A DNA stretch of 64,000 nucleotides from Hofstenia miamia (lineage: Eukaryota > Xenacoelomorpha > Acoela). The DNA lies in assembly GCA_004352715.1 (NCBI GenBank), contig SCFE01000022.1, forward strand, positions 1,553,773-1,617,772, read 5' to 3'. A program made the translations under genes and the position numbers. Within the stretch, counting starts at the first letter, position 1. Every line of letters begins with the position of its first letter. This document shows, piece after piece, positions 13,905-25,524 of this stretch. The notes beneath the pieces were generated by a model. It was not told the origin of the DNA. It saw only the letters and a program-made list of their open reading frames with translations, and searched no databases.

Positions 13905-14594
13905 CAGGGTGATTGGAAAGTAACGCCCGACTTTTGCTTTCATATCAAGTGGTTAAATATCGGATTTTTGAAAGTAAAGGAAGCATGATATTAAGAATAA
14001 AGAATGCATTAAACAAAAACAAATGATCAACACAAATATTCAAATTGCAAAGCTTGCACCAGTCGAGGTATGTATGGCTTCATACCTAGAACTTGAGGAC
14101 ACTCCATTGACTAATTCCAAGCTCCCTTGCCAGTCGTCGAGATGACTTTTGAGGACTTCGATGTAAAGCTTCGGCTAACTGATCTCCATTCGCTGTGGTT
14201 GTTGCGGTAGAAGGCCTCCCGGGTCTTTGAGCGTCAGCCACAGAGCCGGTTTGTTCAAACTTCTTTACCAAGGCAGTGATGTTTCGTCCTTGGGGAGAGG
14301 ATATGCCGAATTGCCTCGTCATTCTTCTGCTTGCTTCAGCACCGTTTTCACTTGATTGGTAGTAATGTTTCACTGCAGCAATGCGTTGTTCTTTTGTTTT
14401 GCGTACAGCCATATCTATGCACAAACAAGACAAAATTCAAAATTTTAAAATCCGAAGAATAGAAATAGAAGGTTTCTAATTAAAGTCTAACAATAAAAGT
14501 GTTTGAATTCAGACGACATCAAGTGAAAAGTTAGCGTTCAAAAAGCTGTTGAATTTCAAAAATTAGAATCGGGCGTTACTTACCAATCACCCTG
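13905..14594 (-). mobile_element. Mariner-like element copy 1 (N-terminal half kept)
   Basis: The element starts CAGGGTGATTGGAAAGTAAC and ends with the inverted copy of about 27 bp, flanked on both sides by TA, the Tc1/mariner target site. At 690 bp it is about half the usual mariner length. Its terminal sequences match those around the copy ending at 19832, which keeps the other half of the transposase. Confidence 0.9.
14086..14412 (-). pseudogene. Mariner transposase N-terminal fragment
   Basis: About 108 residues from an ATG at 14412. The fragment carries the bipartite helix-turn-helix DNA-binding region of a mariner-type transposase, starting MAVRKTKEQR, followed by a GRPST linker (the GRPR-like motif between the two helix-turn-helix units), and ends in a second helix-turn-helix (RRLARELGISQWSV). 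The catalytic D,D,D domain is absent, so the product could bind its termini but not cut. I take the ATG at 14412, after an upstream non-conserved stretch in the same frame. It is transcribed inward from the right terminal repeat. Confidence 0.85.
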
Positions 14595-14599
14595 TACAT

Positions 14600-17500
14600 C
14601 TTTATAGTGGCATAAATGTATTGCATAGTTGGTCTTTCGAAGGTAAATTCATCTCCTAAACTTAGGCGTAAAAGTTGTTCGTTCTGTACATGCTATTGAT
14701 TCAAGCTAACTATATAACACAGAAGTTTTATTTTATAACACATTTTTGTTATTGATACAAACACTGTAATAGGAAATATTTTCTGCTCCAACCTCTTTTG
14801 GGGGGGGGTATGGCCACCCTTTTACCTTTTTCAAAATCTATATAAAAACTGTAGGGAATTTAAATTTTTTATATGAATATTACCACAAAAATAATTTTTT
14901 GTGTTTAATAAGATAGAAACCCATTTTTTAAAAATTTTTTCTGTTCTCCCATCAATACGACTTGAATTACGGGCTGGCGATTTGCAGTACAAAAAAAAGA
15001 AAAGGAGCAAAGAATACTTCTACAAGTAGAAAATTGGTGTAAAATGTTGTCCAAGTATGCAATACAGAGAATATAACAAATTCATTTCAGTTTTATGGAC
15101 CTCCAACCATTCCATTTGTTTCGAAAAAAAATGGGTTCACCAAACAATTAAGGTCCTTCACAAATAAAGACTTTAACTCAATGTCAAGAAAAGTTGCATA
15201 TCAAATTAGAAAAGTTAAATCTACATTTCTGCTTGAGTAGGTCTATATTCCTGGATTTTTATGTCCTCAAATCATATATTTTGATATATAGAAAAACGTT
15301 TGTCATTTTAATTGAAAGTAATTCTTACAGTTTTCAAAACATAAAAACATTTCAAAAAGGATAGAGATGTGTAGAATAGCAAATTCTTCGCTTGGTTACA
15401 TGAAGTAACTGGTTACATCAAATCCTAGAGTGCTGTGAGGAATTTCGTGGCCTCATTTTTGTTTATTTTACTGCAAATCGGTAGGACGTGATTGCAGTAG
15501 TCCTTGACAAAAGTCATCTTTTAAAAAACTAGCTTTCCTGTGTATACATATACACCTTAGGTTTTTTGTGAAAAACCTCATAAATCATTGCACTTTTTGC
15601 AAAATAATCGTATTTTTATAATTACAGAATAATTGGAAACGCCCCCGTTCGAAAGTTTCCAGGACCCCGCCTGGCCTGCTCTCATATCTTTTCATTCCCA
15701 AATGGAAATTTTCGATAATGAATGCAGGCATATATCAGGTGAGGATGCTTCTATGCTTAATATCATTATGCATAAGTGTTCTTAGGGAATGTGGGAGACT
15801 TTTTTCTAAGTGTATCCATAACCATAATTCATGGTGTATCAATAAAAAAAATTTAAACTTGTATTAGCAGTTGCTCCTGGAGATAATAACGTTCCCAGGG
15901 GAAAGCATTACTTACTCTTCGCATGTCATCAAATAGCACACAAAGGTCTACTAGAAATCGTATTCATCATTGTTTTTCTTTTCCACCAACCACATCATCT
16001 TTTGTGCTGATAGACTCAAACGGAAATCTGTAGCCAATCTCCTTCTCAATGAACGAAATTGCTTCTTTTCAGTCATACTGTATGGGAGTCCTGGTGAGGT
16101 ACCTGGATCAATTGTTGCATATATTTAGCAAAATATGCTGCTTCAATAAAATATTTTGTGAGAATTTGGATGATGATGTACATCTTCCCATATTAATTTT
16201 GTATGCATGTCGGCAACTTTTAAGGTTGCCAAAAAGTGCCGAAATGTTTACAAAATTAAATATTGTTGGTGTGAAAATGAANNNNNNNNNNNNNNNNNNN
16301 NNNNNNNNNNNNNNNNNNNNNNNNNNNNNNNNNNNNNNNNNNNNNNNNNNNNNNNNNNNNNNNNNNNNNNNNNNNNNNNNNNNNNNNNNNNNNNNNNNNN
16401 NNNNNNNNNNNNNNNNNNNNNNNNNNNNNNNNNNNNNNNNNNNNNNNNNNNNNNNNNNNNNNNNNNNNNNNNNNNNNNNNNNNNNNNNNNNNNNNNNNNN
16501 NNNNNNNNNNNNNNNNNNNNNNNNNNNNNNNNNNNNNNNNNNNNNNNNNNNNNNNNNNNNNNNNNNNNNNNNNNNNNNNNNNNNNNNNNNNNNNNNNNNN
16601 NNNNNNNNNNNNNNNNNNNNNNNNNNNNNNNNNNNNNNNNNNNNNNNNNNNNNNNNNNNNNNNNNNNNNNNNNNNNNNNNNNNNNNNNNNNNNNNNNNNN
16701 NNNNNNNNNNNNNNNNNNNNNNNNNNNNNNNNNNNNNNNNNNNNNNNNNNNNNNNNNNNNNNNNNNNNNNNNNNNNNNNNNNNNNNNNNNNNNNNNNNNN
16801 NNNNNNNNNNNNNNNNNNNNNNNNNNNNNNNNNNNNNNNNNNNNNNNNNNNNNNNNNNNNNNNNNNNNNNNNNNNNNNNNNNNNNNNNNNNNNNNNNNNN
16901 NNNNNNNNNNNNNNNNNNNNNNNNNNNNNNNNNNNNNNNNNNNNNNNNNNNNNNNNNNNNNNNNNNNNNNNNNNNNNNNNNNNNNNNNNNNNNNNNNNNN
17001 NNNNNNNNNNNNNNNNNNNNNNNNNNNNNNNNNNNNNNNNNNNNNNNNNNNNNNNNNNNNNNNNNNNNNNNNNNNNNNNNNNNNNNNNNNNNNNNNNNNN
17101 NNNNNNNNNNNNNNNNNNNNNNNNNNNNNNNNNNNNNNNNNNNNNNNNNNNNNNNNNNNNNNNNNNNNNNNNNNNNNNNNNNNNNNNNNNNNNNNNNNNN
17201 NNNNNNNNNNNNNNNNNNNNNNNNNNNNNNNNNNNNNNNNNNNNNNNNNNNNNNNNNNNNNNNNNNNNNNNNNNNNNNNNNATATATATATATATATATA
17301 TATGCCTTTACTAGAGTTCTCAACTCAAATATATATTTATTGGCTCAAGGATTTCCACTGACCTCTTCAATAACCTCATCATGGAAGCTAATAAATCGCT
17401 GTTTACTGTACTAAGCACCTCAAAGTTACATGAGAAAAAAATTTACACAAAATTTACTAATCCTTTTTACATTACCATACCAATATTCAGAGCATGACTA

Positions 17501-18100
17501 GTTCGTATTTCAAAGTTTTACTTAAATTTTCCACAAAATGATTTTGTAGTTTTTAATTGACACACATTCACGGATAATCTTTCCATCTCTCAAGGGTTAT
17601 ATTAAGAGATTAGTTCTTCAGAATTGTATTTTGAATTTCAACTTATCAAGTGTTAATTTTTTTTATTGGATATTTACAAAATTTAAGAGCTCTTTCACTA
17701 GACAGGCTTCCATCCAATGTAGAAAATTATTCCAAAATTTTCCAGAATTACACTGCCCTCTTCACTTTACCCCCTGCCCGGGTCCAGACATATCTTCATT
17801 AAATTTTTTGTGAAAAAATGGAAAGTAACCTAATGAATAAAGTGCATTATTATATAAAACCTGAGGTACTAACAATAGAATATGAATTAAATTGTGCAAA
17901 GCATTATTGCCGTTCTTTGATATTAATGGAAGCTTTAATATAATTAAGGCTAATTATGTTTATCGATGTCTATATGCTAATAAGCAGAAGCTTTGAAATA
18001 TTTGTAGTAGATTCATGTTGAAAGGCTGACGTGAGTGGTAAATATAAAAGCACTTAAAGCAATTAAGCTACTATTGCAGGAAAATGATTTTTCTACAGTA
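14600..18100. other. No gene recognised; contains a 1-kb gap
   Basis: The stretch holds a 1000-N gap (16282-17281) next to a (TA)n tract. The plus frame at 16049-16281 before the gap has no recognisable motif. Nothing else stands out. Confidence 0.4.
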
Positions 18101-18112
18101 CTGCCTGATCAG

Positions 18113-18336
18113 ACTTGTCAACGAGCTGACATTTCCAAGCTCGACTCGGCTCGGCTCTTTTAAATTTTGTGTAAGTTCGGCTCGGCTCGCCACATAAAAT
18201 CTTTGAGTGATGCTCGTTTTAGCTCGGTATTTTTTTAAAAATATTGTGCTCAAAGAATTTTTTACATTGCTCTTCCTTTTATTTAATAAACATTTCTTAA
18301 ATAAGATTATAGGAAAGGAATTTTGAATGAAAAAAT
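18113..18336 (+). mobile_element. hAT-like element family A, copy 1 (left part)
   Basis: It begins with CAGACTTGTCAACGAG and then CTCGG-type arrays, and runs into the gap at 18337. Sequence order matches the complete copy at 24349-24776. The right end is not seen; a mariner copy emerges on the other side of the gap. Confidence 0.8.
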
Positions 18337-19336
18337 NNNNNNNNNNNNNNNNNNNNNNNNNNNNNNNNNNNNNNNNNNNNNNNNNNNNNNNNNNNNNNNN
18401 NNNNNNNNNNNNNNNNNNNNNNNNNNNNNNNNNNNNNNNNNNNNNNNNNNNNNNNNNNNNNNNNNNNNNNNNNNNNNNNNNNNNNNNNNNNNNNNNNNNN
18501 NNNNNNNNNNNNNNNNNNNNNNNNNNNNNNNNNNNNNNNNNNNNNNNNNNNNNNNNNNNNNNNNNNNNNNNNNNNNNNNNNNNNNNNNNNNNNNNNNNNN
18601 NNNNNNNNNNNNNNNNNNNNNNNNNNNNNNNNNNNNNNNNNNNNNNNNNNNNNNNNNNNNNNNNNNNNNNNNNNNNNNNNNNNNNNNNNNNNNNNNNNNN
18701 NNNNNNNNNNNNNNNNNNNNNNNNNNNNNNNNNNNNNNNNNNNNNNNNNNNNNNNNNNNNNNNNNNNNNNNNNNNNNNNNNNNNNNNNNNNNNNNNNNNN
18801 NNNNNNNNNNNNNNNNNNNNNNNNNNNNNNNNNNNNNNNNNNNNNNNNNNNNNNNNNNNNNNNNNNNNNNNNNNNNNNNNNNNNNNNNNNNNNNNNNNNN
18901 NNNNNNNNNNNNNNNNNNNNNNNNNNNNNNNNNNNNNNNNNNNNNNNNNNNNNNNNNNNNNNNNNNNNNNNNNNNNNNNNNNNNNNNNNNNNNNNNNNNN
19001 NNNNNNNNNNNNNNNNNNNNNNNNNNNNNNNNNNNNNNNNNNNNNNNNNNNNNNNNNNNNNNNNNNNNNNNNNNNNNNNNNNNNNNNNNNNNNNNNNNNN
19101 NNNNNNNNNNNNNNNNNNNNNNNNNNNNNNNNNNNNNNNNNNNNNNNNNNNNNNNNNNNNNNNNNNNNNNNNNNNNNNNNNNNNNNNNNNNNNNNNNNNN
19201 NNNNNNNNNNNNNNNNNNNNNNNNNNNNNNNNNNNNNNNNNNNNNNNNNNNNNNNNNNNNNNNNNNNNNNNNNNNNNNNNNNNNNNNNNNNNNNNNNNNN
19301 NNNNNNNNNNNNNNNNNNNNNNNNNNNNNNNNNNNN

Positions 19337-19832
19337 AGGAATGTATTAAACAAAAACAAATGATCAACACAAATATTCAAATTGCTGACCGTCGGCAGCC
19401 AAGCATTGTCACAAACGATCAGTCACTGAGCGGCACACTGTTTTACAAAGGTTGACATCGATTGCCGAAATCTCCGTCGTGATAGCGTCCTTCAGCTCCT
19501 CAATGCTTCTCGGATTCCTCCCGTATACACGGTCCTTCATAATGCCCCACAGAAAGAAGTCGCATGGGCTAAGATCGGGGGATCTTGGCGGCCATTCGAT
19601 GGGACCACGACGACCAATCCATCTTTCACCAAAGTTTTCATTCAGCCATTTTCGCACCAAAGATGAAATGACAAAATTCAAAATTTTAAAATCCGAAGAA
19701 TAGAAATAGAAGGTTTCTAATTAAAGTCTAACAATAAAAGTGTTTGAATTCAGACGACATCAAGTGAAGTTAGCGTTCAAAAAACTGTAATTTCTAAAAA
19801 TTAGAATCGGGCGTTACTTACCAATCACCCTG
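19337..19832 (-). mobile_element. Mariner-like element copy 2 (C-terminal half kept)
   Basis: The right end (CCAATCACCCTG followed by TA) and about 130 bp inside it match copy 1 at 13905-14594. The left interior at 19337-19386 also matches copy 1 (about 13998-14050). The left terminus lies in the gap. Copy 2 keeps the C-terminal part of the transposase that copy 1 lacks, so the two are different internal deletions of one family. Confidence 0.85.
19409..19681 (-). pseudogene. Mariner transposase C-terminal fragment
   Basis: The fragment contains GRRGPIEWPPRSPDLSPCDF followed by FLWG, the block carrying the last catalytic aspartate of mariner transposases (the D of PCDF). The second aspartate (QDGAPPHF block) is missing, removed with the upstream half. 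Downstream residues (RSIEELKDAI) are the usual C-terminal helix. Not functional on its own. Confidence 0.85.
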
Positions 19833-19839
19833 TATATTA

Positions 19840-21490
19840 TATATTAAAAATCTTTAAGTTTAATATAAATGTATTTACTATATATTTTGTGGTAATTGTA
19901 AGTGATATACCTTTCACAAAGCAATATCATTATAATATAATTCACTATCGTTTTCTTAGGAGAACCTATTTGAACTTACTTACATAATATATAACTTTCG
20001 TAAAGCTAATCTCTAACACAAAAAAATTATAGACAATATAACATACTAATTCGGGTTTAGATATTTTAATTAGAATTAAGAGTTGGTAAATAACATTTAA
20101 AATTCTTCGATTAATATATAATTCCCTTAAAAGTAATTTGTAATTTACAAGATTATGGAAAATGAAGCATACTTACATTGGAAAGGAAGTTAACGTTTAT
20201 ATAAATAATTTAAGCTTACCATTTTTGAATTAAGAATTCTAAAACATAAATGCACTATAATTTTGCGCAATGGACAATTAAATAAAAATATGCTTTATAC
20301 ATGTAATATTATATTTTAATATACAATATATATATATATATATATATATAAATTTACACAGCATTCTGTACAGCTCCTTTACCTCATTAAATAGACTACA
20401 TCCATAATAAATATAAAAGCATATAATATTTAGGGACCAATTGCTCAATGAGTTTTTATGTTATCGACACAGTTTACATACCATTTGTCCCACCTCGAAT
20501 ACTTTTATAATGAACATTTTTAAGTTTTTGACTTCATTAGCATAGACAATTTCATTTTTTGAAAGGATCGTATCTAACTTGCTCTTGTTTTCATTATTTC
20601 CTTTGAAAAGTTAAACATTCGCATTTTCTTTAAATTTCACCTGTAAAGTTTTTTTAATATCAGTGCTGTCTAAATTCGGATGCAGTTTCGAAGCTATGAA
20701 CTTGTAAATTTATTTGACAAATCTATGTAAAAATATTTTTTATTCTTGAATTTGATAACATTTTTCTTGGAAATTGCGAATTTTTAAGAAATAAATTTTT
20801 AGCAAATTTAACTGATTTTCTCAGACAAAATCACACAATGCGAACTTTTAGTAACATTTCTCCAATACTGCAGTTTTTTGCTACTGTATCACGCTGTGCC
20901 AACTTGCTGTGCTTTCATATCTTAAGTTTTATTACTAATTTCTCCACATTTTTGGTTGAAGAAATACATAAATTTACATTGTTTCTATTTTCGCATTAAA
21001 AATTGCGTTTGTTTCAAACACTAGTATGGGAAATTAGAAAACTACTTTATATCTATTGCTATTATATTGTATAAATGACTGCATATATGTTCCAGAAAGA
21101 TGCATTTTATTTAAAAAAATTACAGCATAGAAAAAAATGTTGCACAATATGTTTTGAACTACCCTGTAATTTAATCCCTATAAGATTTACTATCCGTCTA
21201 ATGTGTGGTTAGAGGGTTCTAGTTTTGCCACTTGATATGACTTTACATGATTTATGTTTATACTTGAAGATGAAAAAATAATGCCATAGAGCTTCACAAG
21301 CAAAAGTAAAATCTTAATTTTTTTTATAAATCACAATGCTTCTAAGGATTCTCATCATTGTGTTTGATGGTATTTGTTAAGTAAAATGGCCTAGAAATCA
21401 AATTAAATTTGCAAGGATTTGCTAAAGCATTCAATAAATCACGTAATGTAAAATAAATGGGCCTTTTTCAATATATATATATATATATAT
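19840..21490. other. No gene recognised
   Basis: A+T-rich sequence with a (TA)n tract at about 20326-20350 and another next to the gap at 21492. I see no exon or bounded element. Confidence 0.4.
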
Positions 21491-21568
21491 ANNNNNNNNN
21501 NNNNNNNNNNNNNNNNNNNNNNNNNNNNNNNNNNNNNNNNNNNNNNNNNNNNNNNNNNNNNNNNNNNN

Positions 21569-21621
21569 CCTCGGCTCAGCTCGGATCGGCTCGTTAGAAG
21601 CTCGGATCATTGACAAGTCTG
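21569..21621 (+). mobile_element. hAT-like element family A, copy 2 (right end)
   Basis: A CTCGG-rich array leads out of the gap into ATTGACAAGTCTG, the right terminal motif of family A. The rest of the element lies in the gap at 21492-21568 or is deleted. Confidence 0.75.
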
Positions 21622-21893
21622 CGATGTACCACCAAATAAATTGGAACCACTCCTATATGATGTACTTCGCCAATGGAATGAAATTTTATTACTAACGTGT
21701 GTCTATCAATCTACATCAGAATATAAGAATAATGACTATTATAGGACCAAGTCGTACCTCTTACCATCTTGTCATGACTATGATTATCAAGGTTTTTTTA
21801 AAATACATTAAAATTGAAAACAGAATTACACATTGATAAATTTAATAGCATAGCTAAAATAAGAATAGAAAAGTTCGCTCAAAAGTAGTTTAA

Positions 21894-22060
21894 TCACACA
21901 CGAGTTTCATATAAATGATCAAGCTTTGCATCCATTTCTTCTTCATCTAGTTCATCATCAGTATTGGTTGATAACCGAACATTGAGTTTGCTGCTGAATA
22001 TATCAGATTGTGATCTTTTCAAGATACCCTTAGGATGAGAAAACCAACCATCCGAAGCAA
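21894..22060 (-). CDS. Receptor last coding exon: cytoplasmic tail and stop
   Basis: The acceptor TGATTTTAG precedes 22060. The exon enters in phase 1, giving a codon split G|TT with the exon ending at 22585. It encodes 54 residues: a short stretch (ASDGWFSHPKG), a basic-serine segment (ILKRSQSDIF) that looks like a membrane-proximal helix or phosphorylation site, and an acidic end (DDELDEEEMD) before the stop TGA. Length (2 + 55 codons) fits exactly. The tail is short for a GPCR. Confidence 0.75.
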
Positions 22061-22584
22061 CTAAAATCACTATGAAACTTAAATAAACTCATAATTTCAT
22101 TTAAAGCTTTGATCATTTTTAGATGCTATACATCATCCCAAATACTCAATCAATTTAGTGTTAACTTGGCCTTTTAGTAGGCAATGGTGTAACTAATAAA
22201 AAAGTATTGATAGAGAACATCATTTTGAATCCAATCTCTGTTTTAAAACATGACATTAGATAGTTAGTCTTTAATGAGCAAATGCTGAAAATGGACAGTG
22301 TTTTAGTAACAGGAAAATATAAAAATTGTATTATATTCAAATCAAAAATTTTCAAATTTGAAGTTTTATCAAAGCCTATTTTTTATGAATTATAATATTA
22401 ATGGAGATTTCAAAAAAAATTCTGTAGAATTGAAGCGGTCATATGCTTATATATTACCTGATATTTCTTTAGTAAATTGATTCTTCTTCAATCTCTTGTG
22501 AATAAATCTCCAGAAATAACAAATTAGCTGGACATGAATTGGAACTAAATTTGTAGACATTTAGATATTTTTACGGTTACTTAC

Positions 22585-22726
22585 CATTGCATGTAAATGG
22601 AATGATTAGAAAAAATGTGACTGCATTCACAAATAGGCTGACAAATTGGAAAAATGTGGCCAAAAGCAAAAATGATGTAACTAGCCAGCAGAAGAACAAA
22701 CATTTAATGATACAAGAGAGAATGTC
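22585..22726 (-). CDS. Receptor exon: TM6-TM7
   Basis: It is bounded by the acceptor GTTTTTTAG and the donor G|GTAAGTAAC. It encodes 47 residues forming two hydrophobic helices, with FFCWLVTSF in TM6 where LGR-type receptors have a conserved F/L-C-W block. TM7 reads FVNAVTFFLII. The N-P-x-x-Y motif expected at this place is replaced, so the usual activation switch is missing. The loop between the helices is very short. Confidence 0.8.
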
Positions 22727-23081
22727 CTAAAAAACAAAGTTTAAAGATAGAGTACAAAAATTTTGAAGTAGTTCATTTAAATTAACCTAAGTCGTCGCTT
22801 GCATTTCAAAAACATAAGAAAATTATTTTTTATATGAGGTTGCATAAGCTTAACTCAGTGTATAAACCTATATTAAGCTATTGCGGTGGTGCTCTTGTAG
22901 AAATAAAGATTTTCTTTAAACGAGTAATTGCTAGTAAAAATACTATTTAGGGTTTGTCTTTAAGGTGGGATCCTCCCCCTAATCAAGACATTTTTTAAAC
23001 CATTGTTTATAATAGTTTGGCTATGTGATAGTTAGATAGGTGTTGGTCTTAGAAAAATTTTGAACTATTTTGTCCAAAAAT

Positions 23082-23290
23082 GGTCAAAAATTTTTTTCAA
23101 AAAAAGATATCAGCAAAATGTGTATGTATAGCCCAAAAATTTTTTCAAAAAAAGATATCAGCAAAATGTGTATGTATAGCCCAAAATTTTTTTTCAAAAA
23201 AAGATATCAGCAAAATGTATATGTATAGCTCAAAAAATTTTTTCAAAAAAAGATATCAGCAAAATGTGTATGCATAGCTCAAAAATTTTT
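23082..23290 (+). repeat. Tandem repeat, about 49-bp unit, four copies
   Basis: The unit CAAAAAAAGATATCAGCAAA followed by ATGTGTATGTATAGCCCAAA is repeated four times with small differences. An incidental frame reads as repeats of FFQKKISAKCVCIAQ. It lies in a receptor intron between the TM4-TM5 and TM6-TM7 exons. Confidence 0.92.
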
Positions 23291-24227
23291 TGTGCAGATG
23301 AATTTTTCCTCTAGGTTCTAAACTAGGATCTAAGCAAAACAATGTTTAGTTGTATATTCATTTTTTTTGCAAAATATTTCAATTTCTTGAGCATTGTTTC
23401 AAAGTGACCTTGTACATAATTATTTTGCCTAGATCTTGGTTCAGTATCTAAGTAGTAAATCCGTGAAAATACCTTGAAAAAATCAGCCTAATCCATTGAA
23501 AATCTTTAGGGTAATTTTTTTTGAAAATCTCAAAATCAGAAAATCATATTTTTAAAAAATCACATTTCCTTAAAAGAACATCAACTATACAAAAACTTCC
23601 GGGTTGGATCTCCTGGTAGTAAAAAATATCTCTATATTAAATAATTCAACTAAGTTGTTCTATTGCACCAATTTGTCGGGAAATGACAATTGCTGGCAAA
23701 ATTTGCTGCCTTGACTTACCAATCTCACTTTTTTTAGGAAACATTATATCTTTTGGTTAAACCGAATTTTGATATTTTTTCGAAAATTGGACTTTAAAAA
23801 TGAAGGGGTCCCAAGTTAAGAATTAAATGAAAAAAACGATAGAATTGGAAAAATATTTGATCTAAATACTACAAAGGTTGAAGTTAGGTGCCTCAAGTGG
23901 CTCAGCCTACCAGGGCTGTAAGGGAAGAAGAAATATGTTAAAGAATATTCTGTATCGCGATGAGAAATTATAAACAAAAACCTGTAATAAAATACTGCTT
24001 ACCAAAATTATATTAAGAAATGAATATTGATTTCTTTGTAAAAGAGCAATAGGGTACATAGTAGCTTCATTGCGACCATAATTTTGCTTACTCAGTGAAC
24101 ATTTTGTCTTACTATCATCAATAGCTAACTATAAGAACTGAATAGATAAATTCGAATATCCAAATTCAATAAATTGGAAAAGAAAAGGAAAAAGATTGAA
24201 AAATGAAGACAAAAAGGAGACACTTAC

Positions 24228-24239
24228 AATATGAAGCGA
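24228..24239 (-). CDS. Candidate 12-nt microexon (Ser-Leu-His-Ile)
   Basis: A long T-tract plus CAG acceptor and a consensus donor GTAAGTG enclose just TCGCTTCATATT. Its phase is 0-0, so it fits between the exon ending at 24805 and the one starting at 22726 without breaking the frame. It would add four residues at the third intracellular loop to TM6 boundary. The splice signals are strong, but a 12-nt interval can arise by chance and only a transcript would prove it. Confidence 0.4.
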
Positions 24240-24348
24240 CTGAAAAAAATTTTTTTATTAGCTAAACTGCATTGAACAAATTTTGAAGTAATAGAATAGG
24301 AATAATTACAGAATTCGTAATAATATCAAAGCTTTAAATTATAATGGC

Positions 24349-24776
24349 CAGACTTGTCAACAAGCCGACATTTCCAAGCTCGGCTCGGGTCGGCTCGTTT
24401 AAATTTTGTGTAAGCTCGGCTCGGCTCGCCACATAAAATCTTTGAGTGAGGCTCGTTTTAGCTCGGTATTTTTTCAAAAATATTGTCCTCAAAGAATTTT
24501 TTACATAGCTCTTCCTATAATTAAATAAACATTTCTTAAATAAGATTATAGGAAAGGCATACTGACTGCAAAAAATAAGAAAAATCTCCATAATCAAATT
24601 AACAAGCAGAACTATAAACTTGATTTGCCTAAAATAGGCTCGTTGTATATCAAATACTTTGCTCAAGCTCGGTTCGCCTCGGCTCAGCTCGGATCNTAGG
24701 CTCGTTTTGGGCTCGTTGTATATCAAATACTGTGCTCAAGCTCGGCTCAGATCGGCTCGGCTCGTTGACAAGTCTG
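24349..24776 (+). mobile_element. hAT-like element family A, copy 3 (complete)
   Basis: A 428-bp element from CAGACTTGTCAACAAG to CTCGTTGACAAGTCTG, with inverted ends. It is flanked by ATAATGGC (24341-24348) and ATAATAGC (24777-24784), an 8-bp target duplication with one change, as made by hAT transposases. Arrays of GGCTC/CTCGG units lie just inside both ends, and a non-coding A+T-rich core lies between. One N (24695) sits in the right array. The end lies about 20 bp from the donor site of the receptor exon at 24805-25105. Confidence 0.92.
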
Positions 24777-24804
24777 ATAATAGCTACATTCGTGGATGAC
24801 TTAC

Positions 24805-25105
24805 ATGATTTGAATCTTTAATCTGATTCGATTTCATGGAAGAATTGGACGTTGTTGATTTGCATATGTCGGCAAGGAAGTACGCACCAGACATTAGCAA
24901 AGTTCCTACCAGTGAAGCCATCAATAGATATTGATGAAATATGTCTTTCCAATTGTTGGATAAATTGCTGAGTATGTATATGGAACACAAAAATGGTTTT
25001 CCTGTTCTAGTGGAAGCGATTGTTGAAGCGAGTGACAACAGCAGGCTTAAGAACCATGTTATGTATAACAAAATCAAGCTAGTCAAGTCTTTAATGGTAA
25101 GAAAT
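24805..25105 (-). CDS. Receptor exon: TM4, extracellular loop 2, TM5
   Basis: The acceptor TGTTATTTAG precedes 25105 and the donor CAT|GTAAGT follows 24805. The 100 codons encode a hydrophobic TM4 with the usual tryptophan (LILLYITWFLSLLLSLAS), a loop with one cysteine (TGKPFLCSIY), TM5 (HQYLLMASLVGTLLMSGAYF) and the start of the third intracellular loop, rich in serine and lysine. It begins with one nucleotide of a split codon, so the unseen preceding exon must end in phase 2. Confidence 0.75.
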
Positions 25106-25234
25106 CTAAATAACAACTAACTAGCTGTGAATATAATAAAATCTGACAACATGAAAACATTTTCCATCAATGATAATAATATGAGGCAAATTCTTGTAAT
25201 GAAATATATCTGTGGTCCAATATTTACTTCTGGA

Positions 25235-25265
<31 letters not shown>

Positions 25266-25267
25266 TC

Positions 25268-25524
25268 TCCCGCTAAATGTGTTTTAAAAACCTCATCTTA
25301 ACCGCGTTTCCAAACATAAATCTTTGAAATTTCGCAGGGTAGTGTCTCTTTAATTTACCTACCTCCATGGTAATTATATTTAAGTTCGAGTGAATACTGC
25401 GGAAGCAATAGCCAAAAAATAGGGTTTTTGGGGAAAAATGCAATTCCCTCTAAATGCCTTAGAAATTTCGGATCGGTTTCCGCCAAAAGCAAGGTTTTTG
25501 CACTTTCCATAGCAAAAAGCGGGA
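25268..25524. mobile_element. Possible miniature element between two (TA)n tracts
   Basis: The segment between two (TA)n tracts starts CCCGCTAAATGTGTTTT and ends with the inverted-like GCAAAAAGCGGG. Short inverted ends with TA on both sides suggest a TA-targeting miniature element that landed in a TA microsatellite. The match of the ends is short. Confidence 0.35.

Noticed and set aside
16049-17361. Long open frames of up to 421 codons
   Set aside because: Most of the length is N. The sequenced ends have no protein motif and include TA microsatellite.
18297-19380. Four overlapping frames of about 350 codons
   Set aside because: Created by the 1000-N gap; the true sequence on either side is a hAT copy and a mariner copy.
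23080-23277. Repeat protein of 16-residue units
   Set aside because: The frame follows a 49-bp tandem repeat and has no start context or exon signals; the unit length drifts out of frame.
23082-23290. CRISPR-like array
   Set aside because: Four head-to-tail copies with no unique spacers, in an animal genome: an ordinary tandem repeat.
24334-24726. 130-codon minus-strand frame
   Set aside because: It runs through the hAT family A element, and the same frame appears broken in other copies, so it is not conserved as protein.
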